NCBI GenBank assembly: GCA_004380135.1
Contig: QXCR01000177.1
Span: forward strand, 1-54,854
Source: Stemphylium vesicarium
Taxonomy: Eukaryota; Ascomycota; Dothideomycetes; Pleosporales; Pleosporaceae
Direction of reading: 5' to 3'
DNA: 54,854 nucleotides
The first letter of the stretch is position 1; each line of letters starts with the position of its first letter. The position numbers and the translations under genes were made by a program. This document shows positions 30,805-41,500 of the stretch, one piece after another. The notes under the pieces were generated by a model. It was not told the DNA's origin and did no database searches. It saw only the letters and a program-made list of their open reading frames with translations.

Positions 30805-32934
30805 TTAATGCCCGCCTTTACCAGGTTTTAAGAGTCCATCCCCGCTCTTCATCCACATGGCCCAAACCTGCTCAGCACTAAGTCCGCCCATCTCTTTTCC
30901 CACCAAATTCCTCAAGTATTCCAATCTCTCCTCTCTACCACCGTCCCTATCATCACCCCCCACCCTCGTCCTCCCCACCACAGCCACATTCCTCGTACTC
31001 GGAATCCTCAAATGCTCCTTCTCCACCCTAAACCCCGTCATCTCAGTCAAATGGCAGACCCAAGAGCACAAGCTAGCATAAGCCGACGGCTGCTTATTCT
31101 TCTTCTTGGACGCCTCGGTCGCCGGATCCGGAACCACATGTTTGGTATGCGCTGGAGCGCGGAACCGCGTACCGCCAAAGTCGTGGCTGCAGCAGGGTAT
31201 GGCGATGAAAGGGGAAGCGTTGAGGTGGGCTAGGAGCGGGGTCCAGGGCGTGAGTTCGTCGGCGTGGTTGGAGATTATGAAGGTGTGGGCGGGGAAGACG
31301 CCGTTGTGGTGGGGTGTTTGTGCTGTCGATGTTGAGGGCGGAGGAGGGGCTGCTGTGCTGTTATCGTTGTCGTTGTCGGTGGTAGTAAAGGAGGAGGAAG
31401 GAAAGTTAGGCTGGATGATACAAGGATCCAGCAGCATTTCCTTTAGATTCCCAGTCGTCGTCTTCGTCGTCGTCGTTGTTGCAGTCGTGCCATCCGAATC
31501 AGGAGGAAGAAACAGCGCATCCCATGTCTTCCTCCGTCTGGCGTCGAACCCCCAGCCCTTCCAACCCTGCGCATTGAGTATCGACACAAGAAGACCATTC
31601 CCACACCCAATATCCACGAAACCAGGGAAATGGTCTTGTGCTCTTTTTCTTCTCCTTCTTTGCTCCGCATCATCCCCGCCCTCTTCTGCTTGACCTACCT
31701 TCTCTTCCCCATCCCCACCACCGCCGCCGCCACCATACATATCAACCCACAGCTCCTCCAAAAACGCCGCAATCCCCAAATCCTCAAAAACATGCTTCTC
31801 GGGCGGCGTCTGCTCGACCCAGCCGTCAATCAAGCCCTTGGCATACTTCCCTTTAAGCTGCGCGTACGTGTCCTGGAACCGCTTCTGAGGTATGATGACG
31901 TCGTGGTGCACGCGTTTCTTGTAGCCGGCCGCGCGGCCGCGAGCGTGCTTGTGGATGATTTGGGCGAGCTTGAGGGCGGTGCGGGAGAGACGGGTGTCGA
32001 GGGGGTGGTTGGGGAAGAGGGTGTAGTGGATTGAGAGGAGGGCTGTTGGGGTTGTGCTTGTCGTTATGGTGGAGGGGAAAGAGGAGGAAGAGGAGGAGGG
32101 AGGGAAGTATGTGTATAAGATTGCTAAAGCCCGGACTTTGGGGTGGTAGAAGGGGATTTGGTCCGGGTGGGAAACGTGCGGGATGTAGATGACTAGGTAT
32201 CTTTCTGCTTTCACCTTCTCTTCCTTTTCTTCTTCTTCCTTTTGGTCTTGGTCTTGGCGCTGGTTTCCTGGCGCGCCGTTGATATCAGTGAACCCAACAT
32301 CCTCTTCCGAAACAAACAAATGACACGTCTGCATCAATGAATCATCCAACTTGGGATTCCGCGGTACAAGCCTTCGAACTACCGTGTACTCAAGGTTATA
32401 CCCCTTCAACATCCCTCCTCCTTCTTCTCGTTCTTCACCTCCTCCACACAACCCCGCCATCATCCTCGGCCGACACTCCCCTCTCAAATGCTTAATCACG
32501 CCCGCCAACCCCTCCGCCGTCTCCGCCCCCGGATTAAACGTCGCGTCTGTGAAACTGGCATACGACAGCTCTGCGCGCGCGAGATGCGACGCGGTCAGAT
32601 TGGGGTTTTCTAGCAGGTTGCGACACACGGAGAGGAAGTGGGGTGGGGTGAAGTTAGCGGGGGCGCATTGTACGAGGGTCCAGAGGGAGGGTGAGAGGCC
32701 TGAAGAGGGGAGCTTAGGTGTTGTGGCGTCGGTTAGGTTGTACGGAGTGAATTTGTCGCCTATTGGGGTTTCGGGGGGAGATGTGGTGGGTGGAGGCGCT
32801 GTTGTTGTTGGTGGTGGAGGTGGAGGTGGTGGTTCTTGCTCTTTTGGTGATGATGGTGTTGTCTGCTCTTGATTTTGAGGTGTGTTTGCTTCAGTCCCTT
32901 TATTTTGGGTGTTTTGTTGATCTTCTTCCGCCAT
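30805..32934 (-). CDS. trm44: tRNA (uracil-2'-O-)-methyltransferase Trm44 (709 aa)
   Basis: A single exon with the start chosen at 32934 (MAEEDQQNTQN), because an upstream in-frame extension is not protein-like. After a disordered Pro/Thr/Gln N-terminus come Trm44 landmarks: YTVVRRLVPRNPKLDDSL, CHLFVSEEDVGF, YLVIYIPHVSHPDQIPFYHP, KRVHHDVIIPQKRFQDTY, the SAM-binding motif FVDIGCGNGLLVSIL, GWGFDARRRKTWD, FIISNHADELTPW and IPCCSHDFGGTRF. The enzyme methylates the 2'-OH of U44 in the variable loop of tRNA-Ser in yeast. Several low-complexity inserts (Gly8 near the SAM domain, Thr-rich and Ser-rich runs) lengthen it compared with yeast. Cytosolic. Confidence 0.94.
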   Translation of the reverse strand: MAEEDQQNTQNKGTEANTPQNQEQTTPSSPKEQEPPPPPPPPTTTAPPPTTSPPETPIGDKFTPYNLTDATTPKLPSSGLSPSLWTLVQCAPANFTPPHFLSVCRNLLENPNLTASHLARAELSYASFTDATFNPGAETAEGLAGVIKHLRGECRPRMMAGLCGGGEEREEGGGMLKGYNLEYTVVRRLVPRNPKLDDSLMQTCHLFVSEEDVGFTDINGAPGNQRQDQDQKEEEEKEEKVKAERYLVIYIPHVSHPDQIPFYHPKVRALAILYTYFPPSSSSSSFPSTITTSTTPTALLSIHYTLFPNHPLDTRLSRTALKLAQIIHKHARGRAAGYKKRVHHDVIIPQKRFQDTYAQLKGKYAKGLIDGWVEQTPPEKHVFEDLGIAAFLEELWVDMYGGGGGGGDGEEKVGQAEEGGDDAEQRRRRKRAQDHFPGFVDIGCGNGLLVSILNAQGWKGWGFDARRRKTWDALFLPPDSDGTTATTTTTKTTTGNLKEMLLDPCIIQPNFPSSSFTTTDNDNDNSTAAPPPPSTSTAQTPHHNGVFPAHTFIISNHADELTPWTPLLAHLNASPFIAIPCCSHDFGGTRFRAPAHTKHVVPDPATEASKKKNKQPSAYASLCSWVCHLTEMTGFRVEKEHLRIPSTRNVAVVGRTRVGGDDRDGGREERLEYLRNLVGKEMGGLSAEQVWAMWMKSGDGLLKPGKGGH

Positions 32935-33535
32935 GGTAGGTTTTGTGGCTCTATCTCTTTTACTTTGCGATGAAAATGGGGATGTCCGGTCTAGTGACTC
33001 ATGCGAGGTGCGATTTTTAAGGAAAAAATTCAGACGCGGACGTATAGTTCGTCTAGTATTCGTAGGGTTATAGTTTAGGTCCGGAAATAATCTGCAACCT
33101 TGTTGTGCAGACAGCAATTGGATCCAGGCTCAGTTTGAAGTTGTGATGGGGTTAGTGGTCGGAGAATGCAAGCGAGTAGAAATCAAACTTTAGTCTGGCT
33201 CTCCACTATTAATCCTGTAGACGCAACGAAACCATTACAACGAAAACTAAACAACTAAACAGGTGCTGCCTAGCAGGAACCACTGAAATTATCAGGTGCC
33301 ACATGAGTTTCTGAGTTTCTTGCTGAGACAGCCATCCGTTCTTTGTATCCGACTTATCGCAGGGAAGTCATAATGCCCAATATTGTGTAAACCTGAAATT
33401 GGTCATAATCTATCATATCAATCTCTCTAAATACGTATATCCCCGCGTATTCTCAGCCATCTAATGCGCACCCGCAACCCCATCGAAAGCAAAAAACGCC
33501 CCTAATGCCCATCACTCATCATCCTGCATCCACTC
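32935..33535. other. intergenic, trm44 promoter side
   Basis: 601 bp between two minus-strand genes with no supported frame. The part next to 32934 should hold the trm44 leader, and the part near 33535 the gna1 transcript end. Confidence 0.45.
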
Positions 33536-34163
33536 TCACCGTCCATAATAATGCGCCATCTCCAGCCCCGCCCTCTTAAACCCACACTTGACATAGAAGC
33601 CCTCATTCGCCTCTGAGCAATCTAGAATAGTCTTATAGCAGCCCACCTTCTCGGCGACAAAGTCCAGCGCCTGGATGATTCTCAGCCCCAACTTCTTGCC
33701 CTGCTGGTCCTTGGCTACGGCAATATCTTCAATGTGTCCGACGAGGCCGAGCTGGTGGATGAACTTGCGCTCGACGATGAGGGCGCCGGTGCCGACGATG
33801 GCGTTGGAGGAGTCGGTGATGCAGAGGAGGTAGTATTCGTCGTTGCGCGTGGCCATCCAGTCGTAGCGTTCGTTCCATTGCTGTTTGCACAAGCAAATAT
33901 TAGTTTGTGTCTCGTGTATAGAATATAGATATCTGGTGGGTAGAGAGAGAGCGGGGTTTGCATGAGACGAGGGTTAAATGCCAACACACCTCTTCCGTGA
34001 TATCTCCAACCGTAGTCAGCACTCTCAGCACATCCAAAAACCCGTTTCCATAGTCTTTGCGTTCGAGCGGGCGGCAGCTGTAACCTTCTGGTAGCGCTTT
34101 GAGCACGTCGGGGGATATCAGGTCGGTGCTGAAGAGCGGGCCTTCTGCTGTTGTTGCGGCCAT
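33536..34163 (-). CDS. gna1: glucosamine-6-phosphate N-acetyltransferase Gna1 (172 aa, 2 exons)
   Basis: Exons on the minus strand: 34163-33990 and 33880-33536, joined in phase 0 across a 109 bp intron. A GNAT-fold enzyme of normal length: start MAATTAEGPLFSTDLISP, PEGYSCRPLERKDYGNGFLD, then QWNERYDWM, YYLLCITDSSNAIVGTGALI, the acetyl-CoA site VAKDQQGKKLGLRIIQAL (R/Q-x-x-G-x-G/A type) and the C-terminal ILDCSEANEGFYVKCGFKR with GLEMAHYY. It makes N-acetylglucosamine-6-phosphate from glucosamine-6-phosphate and acetyl-CoA, on the way to UDP-GlcNAc for chitin, GPI anchors and N-glycans. Cytosolic and usually essential in fungi. Identification is secure. Confidence 0.96.
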
Positions 34164-34787
34164 TGTGATGTGTGTGTGCTTTATTCGAGGGCTGAATAGA
34201 GGGTGATCGTGTAGAAGCGCGAGTTGCAATTGCAATTGAAGCTTATAGCTTAAAGAGTCCTTGCCGCGGGGAAAAGAGAGGGACGATGATGATGGTTTTC
34301 GCGACCGTGTGTGTTATCGATAAGACGGTGGGCGCGGCGGTGAGTAGAGCTCAGCCAGGGACACGAAGCTATTCTTAGAGCATGCGCTTCGCCTATCTCG
34401 GCATTGGGAAGGGAAGCATGGTTTTCTTTTGCCGGGAGTAATCGATTATCGTGTGTTTCCCAACTCGTAAAACTCGTAAACTAGTTGTATTATTTTTATC
34501 CTCGTTTAGAAACTTCAATGACCAGCATTTTCTCACCTCTAAATATGTATATATATCCTTGGGAAAGATAAAAATTTCACATATCCGGTAAACTCTTAGT
34601 TGGCAGCAGACAATCTTGGGAATCAAAAAGCGCAGAAAGAAGAAAATAACATACCCATTCGCGCTTGTAATCGTGAATCATTAACAAATTAGAATCGTTA
34701 CCTTTTTTTTGTCTCGTAAGGGGGGGGGGAAACAACGACAATAACAATACCAAACACACAGTATTGACCCCATACTACTTACCACAG
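34164..34787. other. intergenic, gna1 promoter side
   Basis: No coding frame. The half next to 34163 should hold the gna1 promoter. The other half has T/A-rich DNA and an 11-base run ending in ten G (34720-34732 area), and includes the 3' end of the next minus-strand gene. Confidence 0.45.
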
Positions 34788-37091
34788 TTACGTAAACTTG
34801 ATCTGTCTCCACGCTTTCAAAACAGTCTCGCTATCCAGCTCACCATTCTCCCGCTTCAGACCCATAATCTTCGCCAGCGTCTCGGTAAGCTCATCGTTCT
34901 GTCTTTGCAGCAACCGTATTCTCTCCTGCAGCCGCGCCATGTCACTGGCAAACTCTTTCTCTTCGCCGCCTCTGTCACAAACACCACTGTCAACCTCCAT
35001 CGGGGAGCTTTGCAGAGGCGGCTCCCGGGTATGTGTTGGTGTGGGCAAAGCGTCGATGATGGTGGAGAGATGTTTTTCCCTGGCTTCAGAATAGCTTCTC
35101 GGCAACGGCTTGCGCTTGATGCGCTGCAAGTCTCGCAACTTGCGCGCTCGGATTTGCTCCTCGCGGCTGGTGTATGATCCGCATACTGGATGCTGTGAGA
35201 GGGGGCCTGCGCTGGGCGTCTTTGGCCCTCCTCTCTGTAGGCTACACGCTCCCATGGCAACTGGCTCGGAGAACGAACGCATCGTTGGTTCCAGACGAGG
35301 CATGGAGCGCTCCGCTTCGGGACCGACGAGGGGGAGAAGCTTGTCTTCGTTGAAGCTAAGAGAGGCGTGGCGAGAGCACCGTTGAGATCGAGAGTACGAT
35401 GCGGGGATCGTGACAATCTGCGTATTACGCGGGCTTTCCGTCGGTATGACAATCTTCAAATGTCTCGCTCCGCCAGACGTCGTCATCTCGCGAGCACAGG
35501 TCGGGATAGAGGGTTGTCTTCGTACTCTTTGCGGTGAACCTTCCACAGACCCAACGCGATCTGCGAGGCTTGGTCGTGGCTTGTTTTTGAATAGCTTCGT
35601 CCGCTTCTGTCGTTGCCGGGTCACGGGTTGGGGGTCTGTGGGTGGTCCAGTGTTCTTGAGGTAGAAACTGAGATCGTTCAAGCCTAGGTCGGCGCTTGCA
35701 GTGAGGGCGTCGTGGCTGAGGATTGGTGGCGCCAGTCGTCCCATCTGAGAAGAGCCTGCGCGCCCAGCTTGTCCCACGTCGTGGCGCCTTGGGTCGCGCG
35801 TCTTCGAAACCTGGAGTTCCTTGTCAAGAAGATCAATCTTTTCAGAGGCCCAGGAGTGACGTTGCGCTCCAATTGTGTACTCGCTATCCATAGACATGGA
35901 GTATTTCGCATGAAGTGGAAATTCGGGGTTTGTGAGCCGCCTGGGGCTCCGATCCGGCACTGCTGGCGGCGGCGTATGCACCTCTATTTCGTCGAGGGGT
36001 GAGATCTCAGATTGCTCGTTGAACGACTCCGGAAGAGCTGACCCGTATGGCTTTGGAAGAGACATCTCCTGTGAACCAGGCGAACGGTCATAACATGGCG
36101 ATTTCGGTGACAAGACTGGTCCGCCCATCTGGCTGTCGAAGTACCGTTGTATCACACCAAAAGTACCCAACTCTCCGGTTCCTCCAGTCTCGATCTCGGG
36201 CAATATGCTAATAGTATCGCGACTGGCTTTGCGCATGTGTTCCGCAACCAGAGGCTCTAATGGCGCATGCCGTGCAGCGCTCGTCAAGTGAGGAGTAGGA
36301 ACCTGGAATGGTGTTTGGCGACGCTGGCGCTTTGTGTCTTGGGCGCAATCAACCAGCGGGCTTGCGCTTCGAACGCTGACCTGGCGACTTTCATATCCAG
36401 AAGGAATAGCAGAGCGTGGCTCATGCGCATGCGTTCTGGTCATGGGAACGTAATAAGAGCGTTGAAGTGGGGTCCTTGGTGGTTGGTATCCTTCTGACGA
36501 TGAAGGTGACTCCATCTCCTTCGAGTCAAGCTCTACTGGCGCCGTAGTAGAGTCTAGCTCGACAGGGATCATACCCGATTCAAGCTCCGCTGGAGCTATT
36601 GGGTGGATATATATCTGGTCATCAGCCATGTGAGAGTCTGTTGATGAGTCGTAGGCGAGTGGACTAATAGAGGCGTGGCTTTCGTTGAGCGAAGTGGTCC
36701 GACCAGAAGCCCGAGGCCGCGAGTAGTTTGCCTCTGAAGTTGGCAAGGGCCTGTATACTTCCAATGGCTTCTGAGTCCGCATGTCGAAGTCCCGAGGGGT
36801 GTGGTTGAGGAATGAACCTCTGCGTTTTTGTTGCAGTTCAAAGGCATCTATGAAGTGTACCGGCAGTGACGAGTCGTAGCCGGATAGTTCAGTACCTGCA
36901 GTGGTCGGCGGAGTGATGTGCTCATACGGCTTGGACGCCGTTGATCTGCGCTTCAACGACTCCGACGCTGCGCTTGTGTTCCGCTTACGCATTTTCTCGA
37001 ATGTACTACCCGATTCGAGAGAACCCCAACTGGTATGGCCAAATTTGGGGATGCGATTCAAGAGACTTTCGGTGGACGTGGAAAATATCAT
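34788..37091 (-). CDS. large disordered protein with C-terminal coiled coil (767 aa)
   Basis: One long frame starts at the ATG at 37091 (MIFSTSTESLLNRIPKFGHT). Most of the protein is Ser/Pro/Arg-rich and polar, likely disordered and phosphorylated, with short conserved-looking islands such as FGVIQRYFDSQM, LGLNDLSFYLKNTGPPT and LKIVIPTES. Near the end a leucine-heptad coiled coil is clear (ARLQERIRLLQRQNDELTET, about 722-741, continuing LAKIMGLKREN) and the protein ends LKAWRQIKFT. There is no catalytic or membrane domain. It resembles fungal proteins of unknown role seen as single orthologues in related species. A scaffold role is possible but not shown. Confidence 0.8.
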   Translation of the reverse strand: MIFSTSTESLLNRIPKFGHTSWGSLESGSTFEKMRKRNTSAASESLKRRSTASKPYEHITPPTTAGTELSGYDSSLPVHFIDAFELQQKRRGSFLNHTPRDFDMRTQKPLEVYRPLPTSEANYSRPRASGRTTSLNESHASISPLAYDSSTDSHMADDQIYIHPIAPAELESGMIPVELDSTTAPVELDSKEMESPSSSEGYQPPRTPLQRSYYVPMTRTHAHEPRSAIPSGYESRQVSVRSASPLVDCAQDTKRQRRQTPFQVPTPHLTSAARHAPLEPLVAEHMRKASRDTISILPEIETGGTGELGTFGVIQRYFDSQMGGPVLSPKSPCYDRSPGSQEMSLPKPYGSALPESFNEQSEISPLDEIEVHTPPPAVPDRSPRRLTNPEFPLHAKYSMSMDSEYTIGAQRHSWASEKIDLLDKELQVSKTRDPRRHDVGQAGRAGSSQMGRLAPPILSHDALTASADLGLNDLSFYLKNTGPPTDPQPVTRQRQKRTKLFKNKPRPSLADRVGSVEGSPQRVRRQPSIPTCAREMTTSGGARHLKIVIPTESPRNTQIVTIPASYSRSQRCSRHASLSFNEDKLLPLVGPEAERSMPRLEPTMRSFSEPVAMGACSLQRGGPKTPSAGPLSQHPVCGSYTSREEQIRARKLRDLQRIKRKPLPRSYSEAREKHLSTIIDALPTPTHTREPPLQSSPMEVDSGVCDRGGEEKEFASDMARLQERIRLLQRQNDELTETLAKIMGLKRENGELDSETVLKAWRQIKFT

Positions 37092-38561
37092 CTTCGCAAC
37101 GATTCCGGCAAGCAGCCTTAAAGCAGATGCTGAGGCTCCAGAGCTCCCGCGGTTTCGATGCCTGACCGTGAACTGCGAGCGGTGCTCAACAGGGAAGGCT
37201 GTCTCGGATGGTAGGACGGGCTGGACCTCGGTAACTCAGCAGACGCAGTGGTCTCGTATCTCACGAAGACCGCTGAGATCTCACTGTAACCTTGGGCAGG
37301 TGCAAACGAAGGATTGGCTGGATGAGTGGCAACGGTCGCGTGGGATTGGCTTCGTGGATCGGAAGATTGTGGCGACCGGCAGTTGCTCTGCGCCCGAAGT
37401 TGCTGCAAATGAGACAGACGCTCAAGCTCGAGGGGAGCAAAATTATGTAGTGCAATCAGTGGCGGATCGGAGGGTAGGGATCGCTTTTCGAGCTCGTGAT
37501 GGTGAGAGGTAACGCGATGTAGCACTGCATCATATTGACAGCGAAGCCAACATATGGTGCTGAGACGGCGCATTGATCCAGATGTGTTGTTTTGTCGAAG
37601 AAGGTTCGGAGGCTGAGGGTGCAAAAGAAATCGGTAGAGAGAGCGACGGAGGAAGTGAAATTTGGTTCTCACGACGCAAAGTTACGAAATCACCAGCTAT
37701 AGTATGTCGGCGATCTCATCGAATGTCTTCCTATGGCAGGGGAGGCCAGCCACGACTTGGAGAATGTGCTACTAACCCATGACCATCATTGGTTGAGTCG
37801 CTCTGGTGGGACAAATGTACAGGTGTACAAAGACGATTGGCACTGGGGTAGCACGAGAAACACGAGAGCGCTGTGCGACTTTTCTTCTTCCGGCACCGAG
37901 GAGGGAGAGCCTTGCGGTTGTGACGCGATATGCTTCAACGCGAGGTGGACAAGACCCCGAGCCTGAACAATGCATAAAACACTCCGATGATTATCGCGTG
38001 AAGTTGTAGGGATGCAAAAGTCAACGAATGTGCATGGGGCGGTGTGCGGCCGAATCTGGTACTGCGGCACATGACCAAAGCAGGGCACCAAGTCACGGTA
38101 TCCAGGTACTTGTACCCGAAACGGAAGCCACGCACAAGCGCATCCTAAACCACGAGCCCGAAGCTCACTATGCTAGCCAAAATCGGCGTACACGTCTACA
38201 TGCGACGATCTTGTGCCCCAAAGGGTCCAAGGAGAAGCAACCGTCGCCCAGATTTCACCATTTCACAAGGCTCTCACGTCGATCATTGCCTGTCAGAACC
38301 AGCCACGATGCGCCACTCAGACCCCATGGCTGATCGTGCTCTGTTTTGAGTAACGAGGCATATGGCCCGTATAAAGCAATATACTGTCGAATAGGTGAAT
38401 GATACATAGTGATGCGGCTTTCAACGCCGGATAATGCTGATGGGACGCGCCTCTCCCCGGAAAGACGCCAAATGCTAATAAAAATTGAAAATCGCCGATT
38501 TGTGCACATGAAGAAAATGATACCGCCCAACGCTAATCCAGCCAACTAGCTTCTGCCTCGG
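37092..38561. other. 1.5 kb intergenic, leader of the disordered protein gene and sen1 3' end
   Basis: Several frames overlap, notably a minus-strand one at 37118-37672, but none shows a domain. It most likely belongs to the 5' leader and promoter of the gene ending at 34788. The part near 38561 should hold the sen1 transcript end. Confidence 0.45.
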
Positions 38562-41500
38562 CTAGCCATTTCGCGGTTTTTTGTTCTTGATGAAAGGGTT
38601 TGCGGGTTCACGAGGCCGCCTTCGAATCTTAGGCTTCACCATCGCCATGCCGCCTATGACATCCGTCGGTACCGGTGCGGCCCCGGCGTTTGCTCCGTTG
38701 CTCGCTTCTCCGCTAGGTGTCGCGCTTTTCCGCGACCCGTCACCGACGGCTGCTGGAGTCGAGCGGCCGCTGCCTCCGTTTATTGTGTTGGAGGCAGCAT
38801 CTGATGCAACGTCGTCCATTTCGACGTCGCTGCTTTCGAGTTTCAGCCCATCCATACCATTAGTCTCTTGCTCAAACTTCCGCTTTACGTGATGCACGAG
38901 CTTCTGTTCACTCTTGATCTCTTGTTTCACCTCCTGTTTGACATGTTTTGGGTCCGAGCTCGAAGAGGTACCAGACTGGCCACTTGCTGACCTGCTCATG
39001 GGCTCCGACTTGATTTCTGTCTTGATTTCGGTTGTCGGTCGGTTGGCCTGCACATATCCTTCCTTCGGTGCCGGAAATTTGCTCGAATGCTGATTAAGCA
39101 TTCTCGGCACGTCATTATCGGTGAACCGGTTCCTCTCTTTGGCATTGATGATGAGCTTTTTCCAGAATTCTCCTCGCATCAGCGAATCAGAGTTACCCAG
39201 CACCCACAGAGATGACTTGGCACGCGTAAGACCGACGTTCATACGACGGATATCCTGAAGGAAACCGACGCCACCTGACGGTGAGGCTCGCACACAAGAG
39301 AAGATGATGATTTCGCTTTCACGACCTTGGAAAGCATCGGTGGTGTTGAAGTCGATGTCTTCGATTATGTTCTGGCCATATGCTTGCATGAAGGTCTGCT
39401 TCAGCTGTTGCAGTTGGCTCTTGTAAGGTGTAATGATGCCGACTTTGCCCTTGAAGTCATAGTCAGGGTAGTCAGAGGTCAGTCGTTTATACAACTGCAT
39501 TGCGACCTTGATTTCAGCAATGTTGATAAGCGAATGACCCTTTGGCGCAGCCGAGTGCTGGCCTTTGACGTCGAAGAAGCGGTACGGTCCAAGAAGCATG
39601 CTTTGATGCCAAGGTTGCTTGCGAAGGCTGGCCATATCGCCACCATCCAAGAGTCTGCCATCATAGAATGTCTGGCTAGGAAAGTAACTGATTTCCGGAT
39701 GCATACGGTACTGTGTATCCAGCAAATGCACGTCGTTTGGATGGTTCTTCTGCATACGAACGAACAAACTTTGCTCGTATTGGAAGCGCGCAGCTTGTTT
39801 CGAGAAGACGGTTGGGGGCAATTGCTTTGGATCTCCGACCAAGATACATTTGGCGCATCCGTACTTGAGAGGAATGAGTGCGCTCATTTCAACACACTGC
39901 GCGGCCTCGTCAACAATGACAGTCTCGAATTCGATGCTCAGACCCTGGAACATCTCGTGTCCGGATCCACTGAGCGTTCCACAAATGACATGTGCTTCGT
40001 TCAAGACTGCTTCCTGTGCTCTTCGTCGGTTCAAGTCGGCGTTACGGCTGGCAAGCTTCTCGTCGTCTTTTACGTTGTCGATTTTCGTCCCTAACGCTGT
40101 CTTCTGCCTGCGCAGAGCGTTGATGTCGTCGTCAAGCTTGATTGCAGCCTCACCCTTGACCTCACCAGTGTCTCGCTGCTGGTAGGCGTGCTTCAGTTGA
40201 TCCGATATCTTCTTGTGGTCCTGGAAAAGCTTCTGTGTCGCTTCTTTGTCGTTACCGTTCGAAGTGTCAACACCCAAACGCTTGTTCACGAGCTCTTCAA
40301 GTGTCACATCCTGTACACTGGCCTTGATAGCATCACCGCGACCCAGACGAACGATGTTAAGGTTGCGCGTTTCGCCATTGAGAGTCTTGACTCCAGCCTT
40401 GAAACGCATAACCAACTCATCGACAGCTGCATTACTTGGAGCACAAACCAGCAACTTCTTCGTGGCAGCCTCTGAGCGTTGCTGACCAGGGACGGCAACA
40501 GCAGTACCGCGATTGCGAAGGCTGTCACTGAGGATGGCTCCGACAATAGCGGTAATTGTTTTGGTCTTTCCAGAACCAGGAGGACTGTCGCATTAATTAG
40601 TACTGTATACGGCGATGAAAACTGGCGAGAACTTACCCTTGGATCAAGGTGAAAGCATCGTTGTCGATGGCAGACTTGATAGCTTTCGCTTGTGCAGTGT
40701 TTACGTTATAATTCGAGATGAGTGGCTGGATCTGATTGTCCTTGTAGGTGAGGAGAGGAGAAGGTTTTGCCTGACAAATCTCGTCGCATAGATCGTAGTA
40801 ATGGAGACCCTTGAGTGCACCATACTCACGCTCTAGAGGCGTTATAGATTGCAGCTTGGTACCGATGAGTGTGTTGTTCGGTTGTAGTGCAGAATTAAGC
40901 GGGTTGCCTGGCACGACGCGATATGAGACTTCAATGTGCTGTTGCTTCCGCCTCGTACGGAATACTCGGGCGAGGCAAGTTGGCTCATTGGCGGAAGGAG
41001 ATTTAGATTGCGAGAAAAGGATGATGTCACCTTCGGAGATGAAAACCTCCTTGTTCTCAGCATGTGTCATGGTGCTGCCAATTTCTTGAAACATGTCAAC
41101 GGCAGCTCGTGACGTGATTTTGATCTCGTATGGCTTGGCTTGGTTCTCCTCGCGAGCTTTGACAAAGCCCTGCCAGGCTTCTAATGTCAAAAGGGGCTCG
41201 AAGGTCTTTTGGTAGTCGACGGGGGTGCGGAAGGTGTTCAAGACCTTGGAATACATGTCCGGTCTAGACTTTGGCGGAAAGTCGCCTTCGTGGAAGTAGT
41301 CCCAACCAAGGATAGTGCGATGCAAGCTGCTCAGATCAGGTGCCAAACGGGCACGCATGTCTTTGGCAGATCGTTGGGCCCTCTTCTTCTTGGTCGGCAT
41401 CTGGATCTTGACTTCATTGACAATGTTCGTTTTGGGACCAGCCTTGAGCCTGTCTTTCTTGATGCCAAAGAGATCTTCATCGATATCTCCCTCTTCCTCG

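Noticed and set aside
39327..40094. 255-codon plus-strand frame opposite sen1
   Set aside because: It lies wholly within the helicase domain on the other strand and has no domain; it is a shadow of the conserved gene.
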